From assembly GCA_003254885.1 (NCBI GenBank), contig QANT01004668.1, positions 1 to 45,294 of the forward strand: a stretch of DNA of 45,294 nt. Direction: 5' to 3'. Origin of the DNA: Purshia tridentata (taxonomy: Eukaryota > Streptophyta > Magnoliopsida > Rosales > Rosaceae). The notes beneath the pieces were generated by a model. It was not told where the DNA came from. It was given only the letters and a program-made list of their open reading frames with translations, and did not search any database. Each line of letters starts with the position of its first letter. Position 1 is the first letter of the stretch. The position numbers and the translations under genes are program-made. This document shows positions 23,029-35,500 of this stretch, piece after piece.

Positions 23029-26000
23029 CTATTGAAGCTTCTTGATCCCGGGAAATGAGGGGAGAACTGCTATGAGAGCATCACCATATCCGACAGGATC
23101 TGTTACGAAAACGAATCACATGAGAACTTGCTACCAATGATATCAACAAAATCCCTGCAGACAGAATTCAAACATGGCCAAACTTACCACCATCTTCTCT
23201 TAGTATCCTGATGACCTCCCCAGAAACATCAGACTTCAAAAAAAACAGTTAAGGAGTCTTAAAACTATGTTATAAGGAAAAAAAAATGGAAAAAAGAAGT
23301 TTGAAGGACAATAGATGGGAAGGGATGAGAAAATCAAACACCCTGCCTCTTTTATCAGACACATACCTCGATTGGAAGCTCTCCGCCAAGCTGTTCTATA
23401 TAGCAAATCACTTGGCCCTCCTTCACTGTTTGCTTCTGTTGTGCAACAATTTAAAACTTAGAAGAATCAGTTGAAAGACCAGAAAAAAAGCTGCTGCACT
23501 GAGTCAATGATATAATGAAGTAAGCATACAAGGGTACAAGAGGAAAGAACTGAAAGGGAGGTTCTAATTTCAAAGTGATGGAGGCAAGAAGAGAAATTCA
23601 ATTTAATTTAAGCATTGGCAAAGTTTAGAAATTGAGTTATATATACATATATACTTTTAGTGTCCTACATCAATTGGTATCAGGCCTATACTTCAATCTG
23701 CTGCCACTGCAACTATTTCAGTTGCATCCAACTAGCCAGAATCCAACCGCAACTTTGCCATCAACCTCTATAGAAACCCAACACTTGCCATCCAACAATC
23801 TTTACTGTACACACTCCGTCGTCCAAACAAATTGAGTTTTTGGCAGAGGTACCAACAGAGTCTGGCAAAGCCAATGCATAGATTTTTCATTTGTGGAAGA
23901 TAACTAGCCAAACAGTGCCTGATACGACACCCCCTATGTGTAACTGTCAGCAATGGCCCCTCTCTTTTATTCTAGAACTAGGAGTTTTCCTTGTGGCTTT
24001 TTATGATTTGTAATATCCACTTGTCATAACATGATTAAATTTTGAATCATAAATTTTTGTTTTAATTTTCTCCCCGTCCGTTCTTTCTACATCAACAAGG
24101 TCATGTAGATAATTGATAGCTAACCGCATAACTGAACCTATACCAAGCACAGAAATAAACAGGGCAAGAAGTTCAAACCCTACAATACACAGTAAATAAT
24201 ATCTAAACCATGAAATTATGCCAGTGGAATATTGTTCTCTCTTCTAAACTGGTTAGGTATGCGGATTAACTTTCATGTAGCAGAAACAAATTTTCATTTT
24301 TCCGGTCTTTTACTAACAAAGATTAAGAATTATGAAGATCAGTACTTACCAGAAAAAATGAAAGATAAAACTAGAGTACAAGGAGACAGAAAGTCAAAAC
24401 TAAGCACAAGAAAACCAATATGATACCATAAGCTTAATCTTTTGGCCCAGAACAGTAAATGAGTCTCAAAGCCCAACACCCTACTTCCTCACTCGGTGCC
24501 AGCCAAGTAGTTCCAGTATGCCTTTAAACCAAGTTGGAAAGTCGACAAAATGTTTTACCTTAAAACTTATAAAAGTCTTTAAATAAAGATGTACCTCTTT
24601 ACATGATGGAGGAGCGCGCTTTCCCTTTATTGTTCGAGATCTCCTAAATAACCCCACCTGCACCATTGCTTGTTTTAGTACCCAGATTTAAAAAAAAAAA
24701 AACAGATAAATTTGATTTGGGTTCTTACTCGTGGAGACCGAATTAACACCAAGCCTTCATCTGCAGCTTTATCTAACAATTTCTGGATATTTCTTGAAGG
24801 TTCAGATCTCGTGATAGCTAAAGATTGTGTAGGAACTGACCCATTTGAATTAAGTGCTTCAGCAGTTGTATTTGCATTGACAGGAGCAGGACTTGGGGGA
24901 GGTGAAGGTGGAGTGCTAATTTTTTCAGTCAATTCCCTCACCACATGTAACCGAAATCCACCGAGCTAATTATAGGGGGAAATGTTTGATATTAGTATTA
25001 GAGAGGACATAAATAAAACAACAGCATCCCATTCTAACAGGAAATATAAAGAGAAGGAGGTGGCCAGGAATGAAATATTTATTCTTAAGTTGTAAAAAAA
25101 TTTACAATTCATACTTTATGCACCCGAAAAAGAAATCAGTCCTGCTTACTTTTAATTCAAACTCTGCAACTGAAGTTGTATCACATATTGTTGTGAGCAA
25201 AGATTCTACCTGCAACCGAGATTGAACCAAAATACAAGTTTGAGCTCACAAGAACAATTTTGCATGTGTTCGTGAATAAATGTTAAAGAGAAAATTATGT
25301 TAATTCATTACAACGTAAATGAAAGCCAGGCACAATTCTTGCATGAAGTAGAAGATGAAAAGCTTGTTGGCATAATAATCTTAAATTCATGACTAGGGAA
25401 TCGCATGATGATGTGGATGGAAATAAATTAAACAAAGGGAAATCTTGTGGGGGGCATTTTACAACAAACATGGATAAAATTTCTCCACATCACCCAATAT
25501 GATTGATCCCCTTCATATTTAAAAAATTAGAAATATAGAACGCAGATGTCTAAAAGGTGTATCAATAAGTTCAAATTTAGAATTGACATGATGATAAAAA
25601 GGAGGAAATTTGCATTTAGGCTTCTCTCTTTGTTTTACTGTTTGAGACATGGAAAGAATAACATGCAAAATTCAACTAAAAGTAAAAACTACAAGAAACA
25701 ACCATACCTACATTCATACCTCCACTAATTACAGAAAAAAGACTTAAAAAGTGGAGCCCTGATCTACTAACACAGACAAGTCACAAATCATTAGCAAAGT
25801 TACCTCCTTAAAATTTGGAATGGGCAGGCTTGCTGAACCAGAATCTCTACTCTCTTCAGAATCATCTACTAAACTTGTAGCAGCTATTATATCATCCACA
25901 AAAGCATGGGGATATGAAATTAGTTACACGGATAGATATGATTATCATGCCAATATAACATCCAATGTAAAGCTTCTATGAATTTCTACAAGCTCTTAAG

Positions 26001-27578
26001 GTGTCATAAGATAAGTTAGATCAAATGTACTCCAAGAACTATGGCCTATAGTATGTACCAGGACCTGAGGTTTGTCAAACTTTCTTTATTCAAATACAAA
26101 AAAGAATCACAAACCTAGCTTAAATCTTAACAAATAAAAATAATAATGAAAAGATCTTCGCACCATAAATTGTGGAGTGTCATAATCTGGCAATTGAAGC
26201 ATAATTAATTAGATAGTTTTTTTCCCCTTATATAGGTCAGATTTGAGAATAAAATCAATCTCACCCCATCCCAACCCTTTACCACCTTCAAACCCTTTCA
26301 AGAATTTTACCTAAAACTGATCTAGAACAACAGAATAACCTATTAACACATTATGCTGACTTCTGTCCTGATATAAAGGGTGAAAATTCTAAATACTGGA
26401 ATCAGATTACACCTACACTATGTAATTTATGAACAATGGCTGGTCTATCTTTACATAACTATTTGGTAACATAGATTGAAATACCCTTGTAATTCACCCA
26501 GATTCTCAAATTATATCTTCCATGTCATTTTCAGTACAGTACCAAGACAATAGTAAGGACAAAATCAATTGAGCTTAAAAACAACATGCCATGGATTCTC
26601 ATGAAATGGTGTATGTGTTTATGTATATGTATACACATGCAGTGCTGAAAACTCATTTAAGATTAAATAACAAGCCAACAAACTTGATATTTTGAGTACT
26701 CATAACCAAATTCCAAATTTGATGATTTACTGAGTGGAAAAAATAACTTACACAGCGTTTCTAAGGATGGACCACTGCGTACAAGTAATACTTTCTCTGA
26801 CCTTCTTGATATTGACAAACCTGAGAAAATTTGTGGTCTTTGCCCTGTCCAACTTCTTCGGCTATATGATTGTAAAATCCCAACTCTTGTTCTGCCGAAG
26901 TTCAAGTTTGTAAATTTAGTATATGATGTCCCTAGGCTACCTGCCACACAAATCATATGACAAAAAACTAATTTATATAACATAAGAAGAAATCCCTTTA
27001 CTTTTATCTCATTTTCATTTGGTATTTAATTATTTATCCATGCTTCTGCACTATGAATAAGTAAAAACCACATAGGGGAGGGAACAGACAAGGTTGATAT
27101 AAGAAATTCTGTAACCTACTACAACTGAAGCACACAATAAGAACCCTCAAATAAATTACAAATACAAAAACATAGATGACTCTGACAAGTAGTTCCCCTC
27201 CTTCTTTATCTTCAACTATTTCATTAACCAGTTACCAAAAAACAAGGAGGGGGAGGGGAAAAAACAATTGAATTCGATAATTTAGATTCACAGGGAAAGT
27301 GAGAGCATGTATCAGATAGGAACTAATACCACTACATTAAAATGGTTAACCTGTTTTGAGTTGTGCCAAAAACTGCAGGTAATATTGGCAACAAAACCCT
27401 GTAATCCCAACATCCAATCTCTAACTATAACCATAAATCAAGTCATCAAATACCCACATCCCCAAAAACAAAACAAACAACGATTAAAAACATATAATTC
27501 ACAGCACCAAGTGAAATCAGATTCCAAGTGGTTGTGTGTGTGAAAGAGAGAAATAGAGAGAGACTCACTGGAAGCCAT
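23029..27578 (-). CDS. BADC: BADC protein (biotin/lipoyl attachment domain-containing, plastid ACCase regulator)
   Basis: Nine exons on the minus strand: 27569-27578, 26752-26940, 25804-25883, 25150-25209, 24965 down to 24729, 24595-24657, 23367-23435, 23188-23233, 23029-23099, giving 274 aa. The N-terminus is Ser-, Thr- and Arg-rich without acidic residues and fits a plastid transit peptide. A Pro/Ala/Ser linker (PPSPPPSPAP) sits mid-protein, as in BCCP subunits. The C-terminal biotinyl-like fold covers about 190-274 and ends DPVGYGDALIAVLPSFPGIKKL. At the hairpin where BCCP has the biotinylated AMKM, this protein reads EQLGGELPIE (about 227-236): the acceptor Lys is absent. That defines BADC proteins, which displace BCCP in heteromeric acetyl-CoA carboxylase and damp fatty acid synthesis. 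The first coding exon is just 10 nt. Confidence 0.92.
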
Positions 27579-27702
27579 TGAGATGCTTGAGCCTTATGGA
27601 GACCAGTGGATGAAGAAAGTGGTTGAAAGCTTTCAGGGATTCACAGGAACCCAAATTGAATTGTCAGTGCAAACTCAGCAGAAAAAGGCAGGAGATGGCA
27701 GA

Positions 27703-27736
<34 letters not shown>

Positions 27737-27740
27737 AGAG
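27579..27740 (-). promoter_or_regulatory. BADC leader/promoter with a 7-nt tandem repeat
   Basis: Immediately upstream of the ATG at 27578. It contains about five copies of GAGAGTT (27704-27740) and a GA-rich stretch at 27545-27562 that lies in the first intron. No TATA box is obvious. Confidence 0.5.
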
Positions 27741-28141
27741 CGAGACACACGGCCGTTAAGTCCCAAGAAATGACAATTGAATATGCAAACCGGTTAGCCA
27801 CTACTACCAATGATACAGCTGTGGAATTTCACAGTAGCTGGGCTAACTGGCCAACTGGCCCAAGCCCAAACATTGTTTTACCCCATAAATATGCCTTTTT
27901 TTTCTTTATCATATGTACAGAACTATAAAATATATAGTTTAATGGAAGATGAAAATTATATATGTTGTTTTAAATGTATAGATATGTTTTTGGCAACCAA
28001 AAAAAAGAATAGGTAGATTTTAGTGCATGTGGTTTAGTTTATATTGGACTCTGCTTCTTTTCATTTTGGTGGATGTTTTGAAGGATGAGATGAGAAAATG
28101 GAAGATTTAATTAAGGTTCATATATTTGATGAATACAAAAT

Positions 28142-28379
28142 ACTTTTAAAATTAATGTTATTTGTACACATTTAACTTACTATATTTGTTAACTATCTTA
28201 TGTGACAGCTAATGTGGTCATGTTATATCAATTAATAAAACTGTCACATAAGGTTAAAATATATGTCAATTCGTTTTATTAATTGACATGTCATTACCAC
28301 ATCAGCTACCACATAAGATGGTCAGTAAATATGATCAATTAAATGTATGGAAATAACATTTACTCATAATTTTAAAGTT
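28142..28379. mobile_element. Foldback MITE, about 238 nt
   Basis: The two halves are near-complete inverted copies around a centre close to 28260: ACTTTTAAAATTAATG..., TGTTATTT, ATCTTATGTG, AGCT-ATGTGGT and CAATTAATAAAAC all recur reverse-complemented. The transcript would fold into one long hairpin. There is no coding capacity, and I could not define a target duplication, so the superfamily is open. Confidence 0.75.
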
Positions 28380-30343
28380 AAACCTTTATTGGGCTCTTCA
28401 AAGTATGCCAAAATTGATTCATCTAATTTTTGTTTATTCCTAAATGTATTCCAAATTTGGTCATTTTAATGAAAGTTCACTCTTTAATCCAAAACTAAAA
28501 TAAATTTGGTCATCCTAAACTAAACTGGTCAACTACTTATTGAAATGTCTTTTGTCAATCAGAGTGCATGGTGAGTGAGTGAGTTCGCCATTATGTAAGA
28601 TCTGCTGCCTTCATAACATCAACTCTTTCCGATGAAAAAAATCTGGTAATGAACACGCATTTAACATTTAACGCTTCATTTCCTAATCACATGACTAATT
28701 ATTATGAGAATGACGTTGCACATATTTGTTATATGTAAAAAATTTTAATTTTGTAACCTAAATATTGGTTTACCGGTAGTTTATACACAATATTAGAGAG
28801 ATTCCGATTTTGAATAATCATTTCCAAAATTTATAAAATAAATTTAAAAATTCTTGCTGGCTTAGTATGCATATAATTTAATAATGGCAAAAAGATGTTT
28901 TTGATCTTTGTACTATAAATAAGTTATACTTTGGTCCCTATCATTTCAGATTGAATTTTTTAAAGACAGTGTTTCCATTAATGTCATAAATAAGTCCAAT
29001 CCATCAAAATCGAGACAAAAAATGCTGACATGGCACTACCTGATTGACTATGAAGATTACGATTTTGATAAATTACACTTGATGACGACATTAATAGTAC
29101 CACAGTCATTGAAAAATTGAAATTGATGTTTACTAATTTGCTAATATGTATAAAAGCAGGCTGAGTGTGGGCCCGTAAACGCTTTCCAACGCTCAGCTGG
29201 TCCACTGAATTGTAACGCCCCATGTTTGGGCCTGGTTTGCATGTAGCCCACACTTGTATATGTAGAATTACACAAACCCTATCCATCTGACCAGCCATGT
29301 GATTGAGTTATGAAAGGAGCTAAAATACAACATTTAGGATACACAAGAAGCATGATGGGCAACAGTTGAGACGCAAAATATCCATGATAACTGATCATGG
29401 AGCATTTGTTTTCTTTCTAATGTATTACTTATAATATTAAATATTTTCGATATTTCTCTTTTTAACGAGTTTCTTATGGTTGAAATTTTTTATCGTTGTT
29501 TTCGTGTATATTATTAAACCTTCGATATATATGTTGATCAAAATAAATAGTTAATACCTTAGAATTACCAATCCAGCATAAAGCTAGCAAACCTCGTTCT
29601 CAGGACCTCTTTACCAGTCACACTTAATCGACAATATCCTAATCATAATTGTAATTAACACATTCAAAGTTTAAAATGCCACCATATTGATAGGCATATT
29701 CCCTAGGGTTCGGATTTCATCAAGAAGGCCGGTAACCGAAAACAATTATGAAAGAAATTTTTGCATACAAACATTGGTTGTGTATATATATATATATATA
29801 TACATGCAATATTCTTCTACGTACAAAATTAGATATTTGGGGGGTTCATTGTGAAATCACAGATAATATGGTATACAACTGTTTTACAAAAGATTTTTCG
29901 AGTTTTGAAAAACCACCGCCACATGGCATCGAAAGTTTTTTAAGAATATCTTTTTTAAATTAAACTTTTTGCTCACTGTTTGTCTAATATTGAAACATTG
30001 ATAATTAACCTTATGCTTTTTAAGAGATAATATACAAAAAGGATCTTTAACTAGTGACTTATAACTTATAAGTTATAACTAGCTATAGAATGAGCCTATA
30101 TAGTAGACAATTTGAAGCAACATAAAGCTAGCCTAGCTAAAAGGATGAGAATCTTACTGCTTAAAGAAATATTATAGGTACTATATAAATGGAGTTGATA
30201 AGAGCTAGACACACAAATGAATTCAAGTATAGTCACTTTTGAATCCACAATATACATACTTTTAAAAGATACACAAGGTCAATGGAGGGAATCCAATGTG
30301 ATATATTCATGCATATATAATTAAGCACAAAAAAAAAATGGGG

Positions 30344-30345
<2 letters not shown>

Positions 30346-30395
<50 letters not shown>
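30346..30395 (+). repeat. (GA)25 microsatellite
   Basis: Uninterrupted GA dinucleotides preceded by a short G run. Intergenic. Confidence 0.9.
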
Positions 30396-30398
<3 letters not shown>

Positions 30399-31294
30399 TA
30401 AATATTTATTTACTTAGTTTAATGCCACACTTCATGAGAAAATTGCAGCTTGTACTTTCAAAGCATTCCATTCAGCCTAATGGTTCTCTTTTGAGATCCT
30501 TAAGGCTTGATGGAATTCATCACTATTGCCTGAAGCTCCTCATAAAATTAAGTGAAACTAGTACTCATATATATATATATATATATCTGACCAAATTATT
30601 CTTTTGCATATGTTTGATAAAGCTCCAATGGTGCGTGGTCCCTTTTAAAAGTTCTCATGCAATTTGGGTAATACATTTTAGCACTAGCTAATTTGATTAT
30701 CAAGAATTCCTAAAGCATTTTTGTCAGAATTTCTGGACCACTTCAAAGCAGTCTTTAAGTATTGAGAGAGAGAGAGAGAGAGAGCATCTTAATGAAGTTT
30801 GTGCACATCGTTTCTAGTAATGAAAAAGAAGAGAAGGAATCAACTCCATTTAGAAACCAGGTACATTACAATAATTAAATAAAAGGTTAACACAAATGAC
30901 AATATGGATAAAATAAAAGCAGTAGTACCAAAATTACATTGATTTCATTCTTATGGGAAGAAACCTAACAAAATGCTAGGCATATATATATATATAGCTT
31001 AATTATGTGAACATGGGTCTTATGCCATGTTTCACCATGAAAAAACCCTAGAGCTAGCGAGCACCTCAAAGAAAATAATGAAGGAAAATAAAAACTGGTG
31101 GGGATGATATCATCTCTCTTGTCCTTTTCTTGATCAGCAGCAATGCCTGCAATAAAATAAATAACATCATGAATTAATTAAAGTTGTTACTTCGTAAATG
31201 TGCAAGATCATAAGGGTTATTAATTGTAGTTAATTTTGGAGCCACACTCATAGTACTGTTAGAGGAAGACCTACCCAAAATTGGATAGATGTCT

Positions 31295-31379
31295 CTAGTA
31301 TGGGTCTCTTGGGGCATTGCATCTAAAACATTCCATTCTACTAGCAAAGTTGTGCTCGTTGCACCCCAACCTGCCCAAA

Positions 31380-31442
<63 letters not shown>

Positions 31443-32001
31443 CTTAAGTACATATCTAACTTGAAAAAGCAGTCAAAGAAGTACGTAGAGAATTCAATAT
31501 GTAAGTAATTAATGAGCAACTAGCATAGCCCACCAATATTTTGTAATATAAAAGAAACATGCAACAATTGTTGTTACTAATTAAATACTAAGTACCAAAG
31601 TACTATTGACTTTATCACCTGTTACAAATCCAATCTCCAGATTTCCACCCAGGTCGACCACCACCACCGCCTCCGCCACTTCCCAACCCGAAACCCCGCG
31701 AGCGCAGCATGTCGGAGTCAAAGCCGCCACCGCCGCCCCCAGCTGCAGAATCGTCCTTGAAAACGCCACACTTGAAGCAGCTGGAGCGGCTTGCGAAATT
31801 GTGAGCTCCACAGTTGGAAGCAGTGCAGTACCAATCACCTGGCCTAACATCTGAGCCTGTGAACCCAAATGAAGACCCTCCCCTTCCTCCAAAACCCCCA
31901 AAGTCTCCAGCCTTGGCTTCTCCACAGCGTTGGCAAGAGTCGCGCCTCTGGAAGTTGAGGTGCTGGCATGACCTGCAGTTCCAATCTCCTGGCCTGCTCA
32001 T
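31295..32001 (-). CDS. RanBP2-type zinc-finger protein, three fingers
   Basis: Two coding exons, 31619-32001 and 31295-31370, give 152 aa. Three RanBP2/NZF fingers of the form W-x-C-x(2-4)-C-x3-N-x6-C-x2-C are visible: DWNCRSCQHLNFQRRDSCQRC-like near residue 6, DWYCTASNCGAHNF...CFKC near 55, and DWICNRLGCNEHNF...CFRC near 125. Gly-rich spacers (GGFGGRGG, GGGGGGG) separate them. The single intron cuts finger 3 between its first Cys and second Cys. Arginine-flanked RanBP2 fingers of this type bind single-stranded RNA in ZRANB2-like proteins, so an RNA-binding role is likely but inferred. From memory, Arabidopsis At3g15680 is the closest type, and its neighbour At3g15690 is a BADC gene, as here. 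Confidence 0.92.
31383..31440 (-). repeat. (GA)29 microsatellite that is the intron's polypyrimidine tract
   Basis: On the transcribed minus strand this reads (TC)29 and ends 12 nt before the splice acceptor CTTTTGGGCAG/G. It is the only pyrimidine tract near that acceptor. Confidence 0.85.
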
Positions 32002-32584
32002 CTTGATGATCTCTGCATTCACAATAAAAATGTTGGATATCAATTTCAGTGCTACTATGTACTTTAATTAATAAGTTTCTGAAAATTAACTGTCACTTTT
32101 TTTTAATGTCTTTATAGAAGACTATATATGGTGGTAGGCGTGTCTTAACAATGTACAATTTTTATCTTAAAACGACCCAGTTTTGGACATAAGCATAGTT
32201 GATGAAAATCATCAAAACAATAATAAAACTTCACCTAATTAACAAAAGTATGAAGTTAAAATGAGTTTAAATGAAAGCCAAGAATCATAATTTCCCAAAT
32301 TATAGACAAAAAGCCATGTGGGATATGATTTATATCCCAGGCTATAATTTGATTGCCCTTGGTGAAGCTGCCTTCAAGGCCAGTAATGGGCCGGGACGAT
32401 TGAATAACAAAATAGTAATATTGTGAAAGATAAAGAAAAGATGACAGAAACTACTAGCTAGCTAGAGAAGCAACCTTAAGAAAACGTAAAGAGACTTGTT
32501 GATGACTAGCTATTTGGGATGGTGTGAGAACAAGAAGGGAATATATTGGTGAAGTAAGGAGTCATGCAAGGAGTGGTTTATATA
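32002..32584 (-). promoter_or_regulatory. Promoter and intron-containing 5' leader of the zinc-finger gene
   Basis: A TATA box TATATAAA (minus strand, 32577-32584) lies about 580 nt before the ATG. Between them a leader intron is likely: donor CTTAAG/GTTGCT at 32474 and acceptor GTGAATGCAG/AGATC at 32013, which leaves an 11-nt leader stub before the ATG. Leader introns often raise expression in plants. The splice sites are read by eye. Confidence 0.6.
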
Positions 32585-35500
32585 CAAACTCAGGCCACAG
32601 AAAAAGGGAATAAATGGAGGGCCGTGTACTACTTTTTCGTATTCTTCAATTAGCAACACCACCTTGATAAATGGAATCAGAGAAATCTAAAGCAAGCTAG
32701 AAAAAGCTAAGAGAGAATGAAAACTCGATATTCCACGATTCCAAAGAAGCTAGGCCAGGATATTTTGAATTTTGAATGTATAGTACTTCGGCTAGCTTGT
32801 ACTACTGGTTCTTTTAGGGCTTTTTAACGTAAGAATTAATGCATGCATGTACACACCATCAAGTGGAGTACTAGCTCATGCTAGCTAGTGTATCCCACTT
32901 CACAATGCTTTTTTCTTTTATGGTAAACTGGTAATTGGTAAAGTTACTCGCCTAATTAATTAGCAATCCCACAATTCCATAGAAGTACGTTAGCATTATT
33001 AGTACCTCTTAATCAAAGATACATGTGGTTAATAATGTAATTAATGTACATATGATGCATGTAATTAACTCTATATAGTAGTATAGTACTCATACTAATT
33101 AAGGTGTTAGAAATTGTGTGGATCAATACAATATGTATATATATACATATATATTGTCCCATATTAAATATAAATGAGTGATATATAATATAACAACAGT
33201 AAGTATTTTAAGTGAGATATCTCTTGAAATTGCACCAAGCTAGTTACGTTGAGATAAAACTTGACACTTGAATCGAGCTATAAGGTGGTTAAGTACTTGG
33301 GGACGTACAATATCGATCGGTGCAATTAACTTGTGGGATTAAAAGACATGAGTCTCCATTGTAAATAATATATATCAAAGTTAACAATTCAGCTGAAACG
33401 TTTGATGCATAATCATCATTTAAGTAGGTGAAATATACACATAATTAATAATGACTCAAATATTGTTTGCCCCATAAGTAAACTAGTCTGAAGAAAATTC
33501 CTAGACACTAATTAAGCTAGATGTGGAATCGGACTTAACAAAATTCTGATTGGATTCGAGGTCATGACCGCTTAATAGGCACTTGGATGATTAAGATTTG
33601 ATTGTGAATTAAATCCAAATAAATTATAAGGCATGCAACATATGCAATGCCTCACATGCATGCTCAATTAATCAAAATTGAAATGAAAAGAATATCCTCA
33701 TTACGAAAATGAAACCCGAAATAAAGCAACAAAAAGTCCCAAGTTTTCACACAAGCCATGAATATGATATGTATATATATATATATAGCCCACCATCTTT
33801 AAGAAATATTGTAGATGTTGAAGTAATAGGTTGACTAAAGGAGACAAAATTGATTCAGGGTTGCAGGTCTAGCACGCTAGCCCAACAATTCAAGACCCAC
33901 AAAAAGAAAATACAGATTCTGTAGCCTATTACCACAACAAATCTACCAATCAAGCAACCATATAATTAGAAAGCCCCTTTGACCGTGGCATTTAATTGGG
34001 ACCCTGTCTAATTAGTACTTCACTTATTTGGCATATCAAATTGAAGTCCTTAAAACTCTTATATATGTTTTGTAACAGCCCCCAAAAGAATTACAAACAG
34101 GTACAGCTGGCTGCATGCTATTGGACAATGTGGAATCCTAATCAGCATCTCATTCCATGAAATAGATATTCCAATTATTACATGATATATATATAAAGCT
34201 CTTTAGCTAGCATGCAGGGCCACTTCCTATCTTAATTGTATCCACCAAGGCCCAAGGGGGTCTGGTCTCTTTCAATTTTGCTTTGAGAATCAGCAGAGAT
34301 TGACAGTCAATTTATTGAAAAAATTGCTCTTGCTTTACAAATTTGAATATTCCTTTATTCCTAAGTTAGTTTCATAATTGCAGACAAGTGAAGTAGTGGA
34401 GTTAAAAGAATATCCACTTAACTAGCATGTGGCAATGATAAAAAGACGATACTTGAATTTACTTTACCTAATAGGTGTAGTTTGTGGATAATTACAAGTA
34501 TATGGCTTTACAACAAAATATTATATGCACAAAAAAAAAGTGCGACACACTATTTTTTTGACACCCAAAAAAAACCCAATTTCCAAAACAATCATTGTTT
34601 TTTTTTTTTTACAAGAAACCAAAATATATGGCAATTAAGAACTATATATATTTTGTCATATCAAAGTAAAGATTTCATTATTGAAATAAATGTAACTTTT
34701 ACCTTCACAAAAATCCTCGTATTAATTAGTATATATCTTTATAGCAAATTAATGTTTAAAATAATTGTTTACATGCGTGTAAGTAAATAGTTTGTCAATC
34801 GTTTATGTATATGAATCGTGGATGCCAAAAAAGCAAATTGGAAGTAACAAGTTTTGTTTTTCTCTTTAGCATCAAATGCTTGGGGTTAATGCATGCCTAA
34901 TGGAATATTGTTTTTTCTTTGATTATATATTGAAGGAATAGTATGTTGAAGAGAGAAAACCAAAAGGGAAAAATGATAAAACCAAAAACAGAAAAAGAAG
35001 CAAAATGGTGAGTTTCAATAAAGCAAGTTGAAGCTGATGATGGAATAACAAGTCTTCGAGGTATTCATTTTGACCATCTTTTTTTTCTTTTTCTTTTCTT
35101 TGCTGCGGCTACTACTACAATTTTTCTCTCTCTAATCCCTTTTTTCTTATCTCTCTCTTTCTCTCTCTAAAACTAAAAGAACATACAAGGGTTGAAGTGA
35201 GATCTGGCCTCCATTCTCTTGGAGATGGGTAAAGGGGAAGAGAGGCAAACTGTAAAGAGCAAAGAGAGAAGTGGGCAGCTGATGATTCGATTCTCCTCGG
35301 GAATCGCTTCCATGCATGAATGACTACGACTAACTTATTCCCTTCCTTTCTTATTTTTCAGCTCTCTTTTTTTTTTTTTTTTNTTTTTTTTTTTTTTTGG
35401 TATTTATGTATCCACAGGGTATGTATTTGTTGAAATATTGTTCATTTTAATCCTGTAGTTTCAGTTTTGACAATGAAGTACCCTTGCCCTTACAAAATGT

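Larger units (their letters stand above)
27741..31294. other. Long intergenic stretch, repeats only
   Basis: No coding sequence is supported over about 3.5 kb. It contains the foldback MITE at 28142-28379, an (AT)n run at 29781-29803, (GA)n runs at 30346-30395 and 30766-30784, and general AT-rich repeat-like sequence (for example 28880-28960, TTTGGTCCCTAT type). The right end should hold the zinc-finger gene's 3' untranslated region. Confidence 0.55.

Noticed and set aside
24712..24969. Plus-strand open frame of 85 codons
   Set aside because: It is the antisense of BADC exon 5. The minus-strand reading joins in phase with its neighbouring exons.
30338..30691. 117-codon open frame
   Set aside because: It is opened by the (GA)n microsatellite, which translates as repeated Arg-Glu, and the remainder has no protein-like features.
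31606..32071. Plus-strand open frames over the zinc-finger exon
   Set aside because: They are antisense shadows of the GC-rich RanBP2 zinc-finger exon. The minus strand carries the three recognisable fingers.
34482..34790. 102-codon open frame
   Set aside because: Composition is dominated by Ile, Tyr, Phe and Lys from AT-rich DNA, with no domain and no flanking splice or promoter evidence.
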